NCBI GenBank assembly: GCA_029781135.1
Contig: JAKOXH010000039.1
Location: 1-64,000, forward strand
Direction: 5' to 3'
Source: Planctomycetota bacterium
GTDB taxonomy: Bacteria > Planctomycetota > Planctomycetia > Pirellulales > Lacipirellulaceae
DNA length: 64,000 bases
Shown here: in pieces, positions 42,990-51,804 of the stretch
Layout of the letters: each line of letters starts with the position of its first letter
Position numbering within the stretch: the stretch's first letter is position 1
Notes under the pieces: generated by a model
Databases searched by the model: none
What the model saw: the letters and a program-made list of their open reading frames with translations, nothing else
Told to the model about the DNA's origin: nothing
Translations under genes and position numbers: made by a program

Positions 42990-43688
42990 TCATTCTTTAC
43001 TGGCTGGGTCGCGGAAGCGATAACCGATGCCGCGAACGGTTTCCACCAGCACCGCGTGGTTTGCCATTTTCTTGCGAAGGGAGCGGATGTGGACATCGAT
43101 CGTGCGGTCGAGCACAAGTGCATCGCCGCCGAGTGCGGCATCAATGAGTTCAGTACGTGAAAACACCCGCCCGGGTTGACGCAGCAGCGCCGCGAGCAAG
43201 CCAAATTCGCTCGGCGTGAGATCGAGCGGTTGCTCATCGATCGTCACGCGGTGCCGCTCGCGGTCGATCATCACGCCCTGGCTGACGAGCACACTGTCGT
43301 CGTTGGCGGTTCCATCACGACGCCGGAGCAAGGCGCGAATACGTTCCACGAGCACCTTCACGCTAAACGGTTTGGCAACGTAGTCGTCGGCACCCACCGA
43401 GAAGCCCACGACTTCGTCGGTTTCCTCGGTTTTGGCCGTCAGCATGAGCACCAGGATGTTGCGCGTGGCCGGATCGGCCCGCAAACGGCGGCACACCTCC
43501 AGACCATCGATCAACGGCAACATGAGATCGAGCACGATGAGGTCAGGACCACTCAAGCGCGCTTGCCGCAGTCCTTCTTGCCCATCGGTGGCTAGGCGCG
43601 TGTCATAGCCCTCGCGGCGCAAGTTGTATTCGAGCACTTCGGCCAGTGCTGGGTCATCTTCAACAATTAGAACTTGGCGTTTCGCCAT
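42990..43688 (-). CDS. phoB: PhoB-type response regulator
   Basis: A 232-residue OmpR/PhoB-class regulator. In the receiver domain the acidic pair is E10-D11-D12, the phospho-acceptor is D54 (LIVLDLMLP), the Thr is in MLTAKT, and the Lys is in YVAKPFS. The C-terminal winged helix reads LTPSEFGLLAALLRQPGRVFSRTELI and RTIDVHIRSLRKKM, ending VRGIGYRF. It is the last gene of pstSCAB-phoU-phoB, 11 bp after phoU, consistent with phosphate-starvation control. The partner kinase is probably the PhoR-like protein at 54980-56533. Confidence 0.92.
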   Translation of the reverse strand: MAKRQVLIVEDDPALAEVLEYNLRREGYDTRLATDGQEGLRQARLSGPDLIVLDLMLPLIDGLEVCRRLRADPATRNILVLMLTAKTEETDEVVGFSVGADDYVAKPFSVKVLVERIRALLRRRDGTANDDSVLVSQGVMIDRERHRVTIDEQPLDLTPSEFGLLAALLRQPGRVFSRTELIDAALGGDALVLDRTIDVHIRSLRKKMANHAVLVETVRGIGYRFRDPASKE

Positions 43689-43699
43689 GCGATTCGGTG

Positions 43700-44377
43700 T
43701 TATCTTGGGTTGGGATGAATGCCATCGAAATGGTGACGGGCGATTTCGCCTTCAACGAGGTAAATTACGTCTTCAGCGATGTTCGTCGCACAGTCGCCAA
43801 TACGTTCGACATGACGGCAGACGGAAAAGAAGTGGACGGCCGCCTCAACCAATTCCGGCCGCGTGCGCATGACGTCCAAGAGGTCGTCGATCACGTGGCG
43901 GTTGAATTCGTCGACCTCGTCGTCGCGGCGACAGACGTCGCGGGCGGCAGCGACGTTTTGGTCTACGAAGGCGTCGAGCGCTTCGCGGACCATATCGGAG
44001 GCGCGAATGAACATCCGTTCGAGCTTGTTGGGAATTTCAAATTCGGGCCATTCGGTGAGCGAGATGGTACGCTCGGCGATGTTAACGGTTAAGTCGGCGA
44101 TACGCTCGAGCTCGGTGTTAATTTTCAGGACCGTTGCCGTGCGACGCAGATCAACGGCCACCGGTTGGTGAAGCGCGAGGATTTTGAGGCATTCTTCCTC
44201 GATCTTCACCTCGCGCACATTGATATCGATCTCGTTGGCCGCTACTTCCGAGGCCAGATCGCCGCGCCGTTCGAGCAGTGCCTGACAGGCCTTTGCGATC
44301 ATCACTTCGACCCGCGCGGACTGGTCAAGAATTTCGCGCTCAAGCGCTTCTAAATCGCGTTCCAAATGTTTGGACAT
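43700..44377 (-). CDS. phoU: Phosphate-signalling protein PhoU
   Basis: A 225-residue all-helical protein built of two PhoU three-helix repeats. The metal-binding signature E-x-x-x-D (ERIADLTVNIAERTISL in the first repeat, VERIGDCATNIAEDVIYLVEGE in the second) is present in both halves. PhoU couples the Pst transporter to PhoR and represses the Pho response when phosphate is plentiful. It lies between pstB (113 bp upstream, gap with a partial inverted repeat) and phoB (11 bp downstream). Confidence 0.95.
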   Translation of the reverse strand: MSKHLERDLEALEREILDQSARVEVMIAKACQALLERRGDLASEVAANEIDINVREVKIEEECLKILALHQPVAVDLRRTATVLKINTELERIADLTVNIAERTISLTEWPEFEIPNKLERMFIRASDMVREALDAFVDQNVAAARDVCRRDDEVDEFNRHVIDDLLDVMRTRPELVEAAVHFFSVCRHVERIGDCATNIAEDVIYLVEGEIARHHFDGIHPNPR

Positions 44378-44490
44378 GGTGGTGTGGTATTGGTGAGTAA
44401 GTGAGCTGGTAAATAGGTATGTGACATGGAAAGCAAGACAGCAGAATGATGCTTACTCACTTACTTACTGACTCGCCTTTCCACTCCCGC

Positions 44491-45348
44491 CTATCCGAAT
44501 CGCCCCGTGATGTAATCTTCCGTCTGTTTCCGCGACGGATTCGTGAATAACTCGGTTGTCGGACCGGCCTCGATCAATGCGCCCTGGTAAAAGAACGCTG
44601 TTCGGTCGGAGACCCGGGCCGCCTGCTGCATGTTGTGTGTCACGATGACAATTGTGTAGCGATCGCGCAGCTCGAAAATCAGATCTTCGATCCGCGCGGT
44701 CGAGGCAGGGTCGAGTGCGGAGGCAGGCTCGTCCATCAGCAGCACTTCGGGATTGGTAGCCAGCGCCCGGGCAATGCACAATCGCTGTTGTTGGCCGCCG
44801 GAAAGCTGTAGTGCCGATTCATCGAGCCGGTCCTTGACTTCGTCCCACAACGCGGCCCGCGAGAGCGACCGCTCGACGATTTCGTACAGCATGGCCTTTT
44901 GTCGAATGCCGGCCACGCGCGGCCCGTAGGCCACGTTTTCAAAAACCGATTTGGGAAATGGGTTGGACTTCTGGAACACCATGCCAACGCGTTTCCGCAG
45001 TTCGACCACATCGACTTTTGGGCCCAGGATATCCATGCCATCGAGCAACACTTCGCCTTCCACACGCGTGCCGTCAATCAGATCGTTCATCCGATTGAGG
45101 CACCGCAGAAAGGTACTCTTGCCGCACCCCGAGGGACCGATGAATGCGGTCACGCAATTCTGAAGGATCACGAGCGAAACATCATCCAGGGCCTGCTTGG
45201 CGCCATAGAAGAAATTCAAGTGCGAAACCGAAATCTTCGACGGTCGATGGGCGAGGGCATCGGCCGTGTGGGCCGGCCGCTCGCGCGGAAATGAAGTTGG
45301 CCGCAGGGTCATGACAGGTCGCTTGACGGTGGTTTCCGGGATCATCAT
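44491..45348 (-). CDS. pstB: Phosphate ABC transporter ATP-binding protein PstB
   Basis: A 285-residue ATPase. Walker A is GPSGCGKST, followed by [12 protein letters not shown], a PstB hallmark. The Q-loop is [23 protein letters not shown], the signature is [16 protein letters not shown], and Walker B is [13 protein letters not shown]. The end [19 protein letters not shown] is also PstB-specific. It has about 30 extra N-terminal residues before [12 protein letters not shown]. It energises PstC-PstA for high-affinity phosphate uptake. Gap to pstA is 148 bp with filler repeat DNA. Confidence 0.97.
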   Translation of the reverse strand: MMIPETTVKRPVMTLRPTSFPRERPAHTADALAHRPSKISVSHLNFFYGAKQALDDVSLVILQNCVTAFIGPSGCGKSTFLRCLNRMNDLIDGTRVEGEVLLDGMDILGPKVDVVELRKRVGMVFQKSNPFPKSVFENVAYGPRVAGIRQKAMLYEIVERSLSRAALWDEVKDRLDESALQLSGGQQQRLCIARALATNPEVLLMDEPASALDPASTARIEDLIFELRDRYTIVIVTHNMQQAARVSDRTAFFYQGALIEAGPTTELFTNPSRKQTEDYITGRFG

Positions 45349-45496
45349 TGTACACGCTCAATTCCAAACCGCCTTTCCCTCTGCGCAAGGGAGGGACAAG
45401 GGTGCCTGTTGCTATTCAGCCGTTGTAAATGTGGGGCGGGCACCGCCCACCATCTTCGCTGTGAGTGGTAGGCCATGACCACTCTTCTTGTTGTAC

Positions 45497-46444
45497 CTAC
45501 CCATTCATTCCCCGCTTGCGCTGCAATCGATACACGGTTAGTCGCAGCATCAGATTCAGACCAAAAATCAAGGCAATCAGAATCAGCAGCCCGGCCCACG
45601 CCACGTTCTGTTCGTCGCGGTACGGTCCGGTGGCATAGGTAAACACTTGCACGGTGAGCGAAGGAAACGGCTGTGATGGATCGACCGTGAGAAGTCGCGA
45701 ACCCAAGGCGGTGAATAAGAGTGGGGCCGTTTCGCCCGCCACGCGAGCAATTGCCAGCATAACCCCAGTGATGATGCTGCCGCTGGCTGCCGGCAGCACG
45801 ACTTGCACGATGGTACGGGCTTTCGTGGCGCCCAAAGCAATCGAAGCATCACGATAACTGTTCGGTACAAGCCGCAGCATTTCTTCAGTCGTGCGAGCGA
45901 CAATGGGGATCATGATGAAAGCAAGTGCGCCGGCTCCGGCGAAACCGTTAAAGCGTCCCATTGGCACGACGAACAGTTCGTAGCCGAGGATGCCGACGAC
46001 GATCGATGGCACGCCGGTAAGTACATCGGCGATGAATCGCACGGGCGTCGCCAGCCACGAGCGAGCGGAATACTCCGACAGATAAACACCGGCAAGCATG
46101 CCGAGCGGGATGCCAATCGTGCTCGCCAGGGTAATGAGAACCACGGTGCCGACGAGTGCGTTCTTCAACCCACCGGGTGCCCCTTCCATTCCCGGCGGAA
46201 TTGGAACTTTAGTGAAGACGTCCCAGTTGAGAAAGCGTATTCCCTTTGTAAACAAATACGACGTCACGTTTACCAATAGTGCCAGGATGATGAGTGTGCA
46301 GACGACGCACATTACTTTCATGCAAGCGGAATGCAGTGTCACGATCCGGCGATACAGCGGCCGCAAACCAAGCGTGACTTCCGGCGATGATGTTGAGGAT
46401 TGCATGTACTTTCGACGAATTTCGCGCCCTGTCCCCCGTTTCAT
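45497..46444 (-). CDS. pstA: Phosphate ABC transporter permease PstA
   Basis: A 315-residue inner-membrane permease with about six helices. Family segments: CVVCTLIILALLVNVTSYL, LGVTVVLITLASTIGIPLG-type helix 2 (NALVGTVVLITLASTIGIPL), GVPSIVVGILGYELFVV, the EAA loop RDASIALGATKARTIVQVVLP, and IARVAGETAPLLFTALG. Start: ATG 46444, 8 bp after the pstC stop with GAGGA just upstream; ATG 46405 (MQSSTSSPEV) is an alternative, since the first 13 residues look like filler. It forms the channel with PstC. Confidence 0.93.
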   Translation of the reverse strand: MKRGTGREIRRKYMQSSTSSPEVTLGLRPLYRRIVTLHSACMKVMCVVCTLIILALLVNVTSYLFTKGIRFLNWDVFTKVPIPPGMEGAPGGLKNALVGTVVLITLASTIGIPLGMLAGVYLSEYSARSWLATPVRFIADVLTGVPSIVVGILGYELFVVPMGRFNGFAGAGALAFIMIPIVARTTEEMLRLVPNSYRDASIALGATKARTIVQVVLPAASGSIITGVMLAIARVAGETAPLLFTALGSRLLTVDPSQPFPSLTVQVFTYATGPYRDEQNVAWAGLLILIALIFGLNLMLRLTVYRLQRKRGMNG

Positions 46445-46452
46445 ATTCCTCG

Positions 46453-47580
46453 TTAATGTGCGGCGGCTGGCCGGATGTCGTTCCCAACTACCAGCCAACG
46501 CGCAATAACATTGAAGAACAGCGACATCACTAACAGGATTAGAGCGACTTCGGTGAGTGCGCCGCGATGCAATTCACCGCTGGCCTCGGCAAACTCATTC
46601 GCCAATAGGCTCGACATCGTTTGAGCCGGTGCAAACAACGATGCATTGATTCGATTCGCGTTGCCGATGACCATCGTGATGGCCATCGTCTCGCCGGCGG
46701 CCCGTGCCAAGCCGAGCATCACGGCTCCAAAGAGCCCGGCCCGCGAGTAGTTCAGCATTTCCCGCGAACTTTGCCACCAAGTGGCGCCCAAGGCGAGCGT
46801 GCCTTCGATTTGAGCCCGCGGCACCGATTTGAGCACGTCACGACTGATCGCGGTGATAATTGGCAAGATCATAATGGCGAGTACCAAGCCGCCGCAGAAC
46901 ATATCGCGGCCGGTGAGCGCGATGGCTCGGGTCAAGACCTGATTGCCCCGCAGTGCAGTTTCGGTAAATAGCCAGGAGTTGATGCACGGAATCCAACTCA
47001 AGCCGCCACGAAGTGCCGGCTCGATGGCGTTTTGCAGGAACGGTACGAGCACGAAGAGGCCCCACATGCCGTAGGCGATCGAGGGAATGGCGGCCAAAAA
47101 CTCGACCAGGAACGACACGGGCCCTGCCAGGCCTCGGGAGCTCAAGCGCACCAAGAAAAGCGCCGCACCAAAACTTAGTGGCACCGCGAATAAGAGCGCC
47201 AGCAGCGAACTCACTGCAGTTCCATAAATGGCCGGCAGCGCACCGAACACGGGCGGCACTGTGGTCATGACGACATTGCCGTTTTCGAAAATTGCTTTGC
47301 CTGCCGCGTCGCGTGCGGGCACGCTAAGTTCGTTCGGTCGCCACTGGGTCGTGTAGAGAAAGCTCGCACCGAACGTGCGGATACTTGGCCAGGCTGCGTA
47401 GGCAAGAACGGCGAGCAGAACCACCAGCATGGCGGTAACGCTGAGAGCCCCGAGCCGCGCGAGGAAGGCCATTACCGCATCGCCCGTGATACGGCCGGGG
47501 CGATAGGTAAGCGAGCGTGAAGAGGTGCCGACCGGCGGTACGCCGGCGGTTGCGATCACCCTTGGATTGGCAGAGGGCAT
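46453..47580 (-). CDS. pstC: Phosphate ABC transporter permease PstC
   Basis: A 375-residue inner-membrane permease. The first helix is LGALSVTAMLVVLLAVLAYAAW, followed by a periplasmic loop longer than in E. coli (SVPARDAAGKAIFENGNVVMTTVPPVFG). The core is YGTAVSSLLALLFAVPLSFG, FLAAIPSIAYGMWGLFVLVP, the EAA-type loop GTLALGATWWQSSREML, and LARAAGETMAITMVIGN. The short N-terminal Pro/Ser region is cytoplasmic. It is separated from pstS by 18 bp and from pstA by 8 bp, so it is clearly in the same operon. Confidence 0.95.
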   Translation of the reverse strand: MPSANPRVIATAGVPPVGTSSRSLTYRPGRITGDAVMAFLARLGALSVTAMLVVLLAVLAYAAWPSIRTFGASFLYTTQWRPNELSVPARDAAGKAIFENGNVVMTTVPPVFGALPAIYGTAVSSLLALLFAVPLSFGAALFLVRLSSRGLAGPVSFLVEFLAAIPSIAYGMWGLFVLVPFLQNAIEPALRGGLSWIPCINSWLFTETALRGNQVLTRAIALTGRDMFCGGLVLAIMILPIITAISRDVLKSVPRAQIEGTLALGATWWQSSREMLNYSRAGLFGAVMLGLARAAGETMAITMVIGNANRINASLFAPAQTMSSLLANEFAEASGELHRGALTEVALILLVMSLFFNVIARWLVVGNDIRPAAAH

Positions 47581-47598
47581 AGAATCCTCGATGTTGCA

Positions 47599-48675
47599 TC
47601 AGTCGCCGACATGTAAACGGGTTCCGCGGTAGTTAAGTGTTTTGAGTGCCGCTTCGACCTTCTGCCGCACGGTGGGAGCAAGCGGCGCGTAGCCAAGTTC
47701 CGTAGCGTAACGCTGACCATCGTGGGTTGCCCACCAAAGGAATTCCGCAAGCTGTTGCGCTGCTTCAGCGTCGGGCAGGTTTCGCAAGTCTTTGTACGCT
47801 ATGAGATAGGTGAACGAAGCAATCGGGTAGGCCTCGTCACCGGGCTGATTCCAAATCTCCGCAGTGAGGAGTGTGCTGCCGGCGCCAAAATTGGCTCGCG
47901 CACCGGCCTGCGATACTGACTCGGCAGTGGCCCGGCTAAATCTGCCGTTTTTGTTCCGTACCACACCACTCACAAGTTGATTGTGGTCGGCGTAACTCTG
48001 TTCCACGTAGCCGATGCTGCCCGAAGTCTGCTGTACGACTGCCGTAACGCCCTCGTTGCCTTTGCCACCCTGGCCAAACGGCCATTGGACTTGCTTGCCC
48101 ATACCGACGTTGTAGGCGAAGTTTTCCGACTGTGTGGTGAGGTAGCTGGTGAAAATGAAGTTTGTGCCCGAACCGTCGGTGCGCCACACCGGAGTAATCA
48201 CCAAGTCCGGCAGAGCCACTTCCGGATTCAGATTAGCGATTGCCGGATCGTTCCACTGACTTACATTGCCGAGATAGATTCCGGCCAACAACTCGCCGCT
48301 GAATTTCAGCGATGCCGTAATGCCGGGCACGTTGAAAATGGGTACAATTCCCCCTGCACAGGCGGGAAACTCCACGATGTTTTCGCCGCCGCCCACGGCC
48401 GCCAATTCCTTCTTTCCCATCGGCGCGTCGGAGGCACAGAAGTGAACCGTCTGATCGGTAATTGCCTTGATGCCGCCGCCTGAGCCGATCGATTGATAGT
48501 CGATCAGCACGTCTGGATGCAGTCCCTGATAAACGACGACCAGCCGCTTGTAAAGCGGTGCGGGAAACGTCGCTCCGGCTCCCTGAAGTCGCGTTCTTGC
48601 CAGCGCAATGTTCGTGGAGATTGCACCGCCCGACAGAAGGCAGAGGACAATTAGTCTTTTCAACTTTGGGGTCAT
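47599..48675 (-). CDS. pstS: Phosphate-binding protein PstS
   Basis: A 358-residue periplasmic phosphate receptor. The signal peptide is LKRLIVLCLLSGGAISTNIALA. Ligand-loop motifs: GAGATFPAPLYKRLV, YQSIGSGGGIKAI (phosphate-binding Ser/Gly), FCASDAPMGKKEL, PVWRTDGSGTNFIFTSYL and GSIGYVEQSYA. It is the first gene of the pst-pho operon. ATG 48675 (MTPKLKRLIV) is preferred over an in-frame GTG at 48693. The promoter should lie in the 420-bp divergent gap to the phosphoesterase gene. Confidence 0.95.
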   Translation of the reverse strand: MTPKLKRLIVLCLLSGGAISTNIALARTRLQGAGATFPAPLYKRLVVVYQGLHPDVLIDYQSIGSGGGIKAITDQTVHFCASDAPMGKKELAAVGGGENIVEFPACAGGIVPIFNVPGITASLKFSGELLAGIYLGNVSQWNDPAIANLNPEVALPDLVITPVWRTDGSGTNFIFTSYLTTQSENFAYNVGMGKQVQWPFGQGGKGNEGVTAVVQQTSGSIGYVEQSYADHNQLVSGVVRNKNGRFSRATAESVSQAGARANFGAGSTLLTAEIWNQPGDEAYPIASFTYLIAYKDLRNLPDAEAAQQLAEFLWWATHDGQRYATELGYAPLAPTVRQKVEAALKTLNYRGTRLHVGD

Positions 48676-49095
48676 TTTTGTTGGGCCCTGCACACTTACA
48701 CACGCTTACCGATAGCGCTTCCACGCCACCAGCAGCGTACCGGCCGAATGTGAAGACTCGGTTAAGAAAGCGCGAAGTTCAGACGGTGAAATTGCCGCGG
48801 TCTGCCTACGGAATCCCCCGATTCAATACGGCTTCTGCGATCCCGAAGTGCCCGTCGCCAATCAATTATTCAATTTGGGTAGCACGCCCTGAGTCTTCGA
48901 AGGGCGTGGTGGAGCAGGAATCAACGAAAGTTCCACACCCATCGCAAAGCTGCTGGGCGTGCCACCTATCGCGAAGTGTGGATCTTTGATCGGTCATGAA
49001 AGGCCAGCTCGGCCGATTGCGGAATTTACCCAACATGAACGATAATTGTCGACGACCCTCGACTGATTCTCTACCTTCTTTTCCGAGGAAGATAC
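48676..49095. promoter_or_regulatory. Divergent intergenic region, pstS / phosphoesterase
   Basis: 420 bp shared by two divergent phosphate-related genes and therefore the best place for PhoB sites. The only Pho-box-like feature seen is a short direct repeat CTTACACACG-CTTACCGATA (period 10) about 20 bp before the pstS start, which does not match the period-11 consensus well. No other gene or structure is evident. Confidence 0.35.
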
Positions 49096-51804
49096 GTGAA
49101 CATTCTCCTTCGACCATCCCGTGGGAGCCGCGTGCTTTTGTCGCGGATGCAGTACCTGAGCACGGCGTTAACCGTTCTCATTTTGGATTTTGCCTCACCC
49201 AGCATGGCCAAAGAAGGCCAACGGGTTCCGCCGGGCGGCGCATCGGCAGCCGCACGCTCCGCTGCGGACCACGCGCACGTTGGGCCGCAGCAGGATGGGC
49301 GCATCGTAGTGCCGACGAACCAGGTGCTCACACCGGCGGGTCGGCAGGTGATTGTCGGCGGCCGGCCGACGGATATTGCGCTGTCCCCAGACGGTCGTTG
49401 GTTGGCTGGGCTCAATATGCGCGAGATCGAGCTAGTGAATGTCGAATCGGGCGAAGTCGTCGGCAAGGCACCGCATAAGGAGGGCAGTTTCAAAGGCATC
49501 CTATTTTCCGCCGATGGCAAGCGAGTTTATGCTTCGACGACAGGCAACACGATTGGCGTCTTTGAAATCTCGACGGCTGGAAAGGTCACGGCGGGCAAGT
49601 CGATCGCGTTGCCCCCTCGGGCAGCTCGCGAAACGGACGCAGTTCCCGTGGGGATGGCGATCACGCGCGACGGCAAGTCATTGCTCGTTACGCTCAACAT
49701 GAAAAACACGTTGGCTGAGGTGGACCTTACGAGTGGCAAGGTTTCGCGTGAAATTTCGGTCAGCAATGCGCCGTACGATGTTGTTGTGGTGGGCCGCAAA
49801 GCGTACGTCAGCAACTGGGCCGGCCGATTGCCGGGGCCGGGCGACACCACCGGTCCCTCGGGCGATGCGGTTCCCGTGCGAGCCGACCCGGTGCGGTTTA
49901 TCGCCAACGATGGATCTGTTTCTGTTGTCGACCTCGATCAGGCTCGCGTCATCAAAGAGATCGTCGTCGGACTGCATCCTTCCGGAATGGCCGCCTCACC
50001 GGATGGGCGTTATATAGCCGTTGCGAACGCGCACAGCGATACCATTTCGATTATCGAAGCTGACAGCGATTCGATTGTTGAAACGATTTCCACGAAGCCT
50101 CAAGAGAAGTTCCTGTTCGGCAGCACGCCGAATGCCCTCGTGTTCAGTGCCGATGGTGGCACGCTTTACGTTTCGAATGGCACAAACAACGCGATCGCCG
50201 TGGTAAAGTTCGCCCAGCCTCATAGCCAATTGCTCGGCTGTATTCCGACTGGTTGGTATCCGGCGGGGATCGTGTTCGATGCCCGTCGCAACATGCTGTG
50301 CGTGGCGAATGTCAAGGGCAACGGTTCACGCAGCGAAGCGTGGAAAGGGACACGCGAAATCAATCGAAAGAAGGTGTTTGGCTTCAGCTCGCACGATCTG
50401 CAGGGCACGTTCTCGCTGATCAACCTGCCAAATGCGGCTGAACTGGCCGCGCTCACCAAGCAAGTGCTGGAAGACAATCGGCAGACCGAGGCGATGAGCG
50501 CGCTCGCGCCACCGCGCCCGGATGCACCGCCAAGGCCAGTTCCTGAACGGCATGGCGAGCCTTCGGTCTTCAAGCATGTTGTCTACATCATCAAGGAGAA
50601 TCGCACATACGATCAGGTGTTTGGCGACATCGCGGCCGGCGAAGGTGACCCGAGCCTGTGCATTTTTGGGCGCGAGATTACGCCGAATCATCACAAGCTT
50701 GCGGAAGATTTCGTCCTGCTCGATAACTTCTACTGCAGCGGCGTGCTAAGCGCCGATGGCCACCAGTGGACGAATGAAGCGTATGTCAGCGATTACATTG
50801 AAAAGGCGTTTGCGGGATTTCCGCGGAGCTATCCGTATCCGGGCGGCGATGCGATGGCCTACTCACCGGCCGGTTTCATCTGGGACAACGTGCTGGCCCA
50901 CAAGAAGACGTTACGAGTGTATGGTGAGTTCGCACCTGGCAGTGTTCACTGGCGCGACACCCAGAAAACAGGCCGGCCGACATTTCTCGACTGTTACCGC
51001 GATTTTGTGAACAGCACGAATCTGATCGATATTCGCGCTGTCGCGAACATCAAGTCGCTGGAAAAGTACTACTGCCCGACCGCGACTGGTTTTCCGCTCA
51101 TCGTGCCCGATGTTCATCGTGCCGCACAGTTTATCAACGAATTAAAGGCGGCTGAAAAGACCGGCCAGTTCCCCAATTTCTCGATTATGCTGTTGCCGAA
51201 TGATCACACGTCGGGCACCAAACCGGGGATGCAAACGGTCGAGGCGGCGGTGGCGGATAATGATCTAGCCCTGGGTCAGATCGTGGAAGCCGTCAGTCAC
51301 AGCAAGTTCTGGCCGGACACGTGCATTTTTGTGGTCGAAGACGATCCGCAGGCTGGCTTCGATCACATCGACGGCCACCGCACGATTGCTCAGGCGATCA
51401 GCCCGTATACGCGTCGCAAATCGGTCGACAGTACGAACTACAATCAGACCAGCATGGTGCGAACCATGGAACTGATGCTGGGCTTGCCGGCGATGAATCA
51501 GTTCGACTCCACCGCGACGCCGATGGCGAGTTGCTTCACGGATAAGCCGGATTTCACGCCGTACAATGCTGTTCCCAACAAGATTCCACTTGATCGAATC
51601 AATCCGGAAGTTCACGCAATCAATGACGAGCAGCAACGCCATTGGGCCGAGGAATCGCTTAAACTGGACTTCAGTGACGTGGATCGCGCGGATGAGAACA
51701 CGTTCAATCGCATCCTCTGGCACGCGAGACGCGGCAATGGTCAGCCGTATCCAGAATGGGCCGTTACTACCACCGAGCAAGACGAGCACGACCACGACGA
51801 GTAG
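49096..51804 (+). CDS. Exported YVTN beta-propeller / phosphoesterase (phospholipase C-like) protein
   Basis: A 902-residue bifunctional exported protein. An N-terminal signal (LSTALTVLILDFASPSMA) is followed by YVTN/YncE propeller blades to about residue 400: IALSPDGRWLAGLN, VLFSADGGTLYVSNGTNN-type and GMAASPDGRYIAVANAHSDT. Residues from about 490 are a phosphoesterase (PLC/acid-phosphatase-like) domain: VVYIIKENRTYDQVFGDI, LLDNFYCSGVLSADGHQWTNEAY, NFSIMLLPNDHTSGTKPG, FVVEDDPQAGFDHIDGHR. Such proteins probably release phosphate from organic phosphates. The start is GTG 49096, supported by GAGGAAG. It lies next to pst-pho and is plausibly in the Pho regulon. Its 3' end overlaps the convergent gene by 38 bp. 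Confidence 0.87.
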   Translation: MNILLRPSRGSRVLLSRMQYLSTALTVLILDFASPSMAKEGQRVPPGGASAAARSAADHAHVGPQQDGRIVVPTNQVLTPAGRQVIVGGRPTDIALSPDGRWLAGLNMREIELVNVESGEVVGKAPHKEGSFKGILFSADGKRVYASTTGNTIGVFEISTAGKVTAGKSIALPPRAARETDAVPVGMAITRDGKSLLVTLNMKNTLAEVDLTSGKVSREISVSNAPYDVVVVGRKAYVSNWAGRLPGPGDTTGPSGDAVPVRADPVRFIANDGSVSVVDLDQARVIKEIVVGLHPSGMAASPDGRYIAVANAHSDTISIIEADSDSIVETISTKPQEKFLFGSTPNALVFSADGGTLYVSNGTNNAIAVVKFAQPHSQLLGCIPTGWYPAGIVFDARRNMLCVANVKGNGSRSEAWKGTREINRKKVFGFSSHDLQGTFSLINLPNAAELAALTKQVLEDNRQTEAMSALAPPRPDAPPRPVPERHGEPSVFKHVVYIIKENRTYDQVFGDIAAGEGDPSLCIFGREITPNHHKLAEDFVLLDNFYCSGVLSADGHQWTNEAYVSDYIEKAFAGFPRSYPYPGGDAMAYSPAGFIWDNVLAHKKTLRVYGEFAPGSVHWRDTQKTGRPTFLDCYRDFVNSTNLIDIRAVANIKSLEKYYCPTATGFPLIVPDVHRAAQFINELKAAEKTGQFPNFSIMLLPNDHTSGTKPGMQTVEAAVADNDLALGQIVEAVSHSKFWPDTCIFVVEDDPQAGFDHIDGHRTIAQAISPYTRRKSVDSTNYNQTSMVRTMELMLGLPAMNQFDSTATPMASCFTDKPDFTPYNAVPNKIPLDRINPEVHAINDEQQRHWAEESLKLDFSDVDRADENTFNRILWHARRGNGQPYPEWAVTTTEQDEHDHDE

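Noticed and set aside
48690..48715. Pho box upstream of pstS
   Set aside because: The CTTAC direct repeat has period 10 and poor match to known Pho-box halves; not enough to call an operator.
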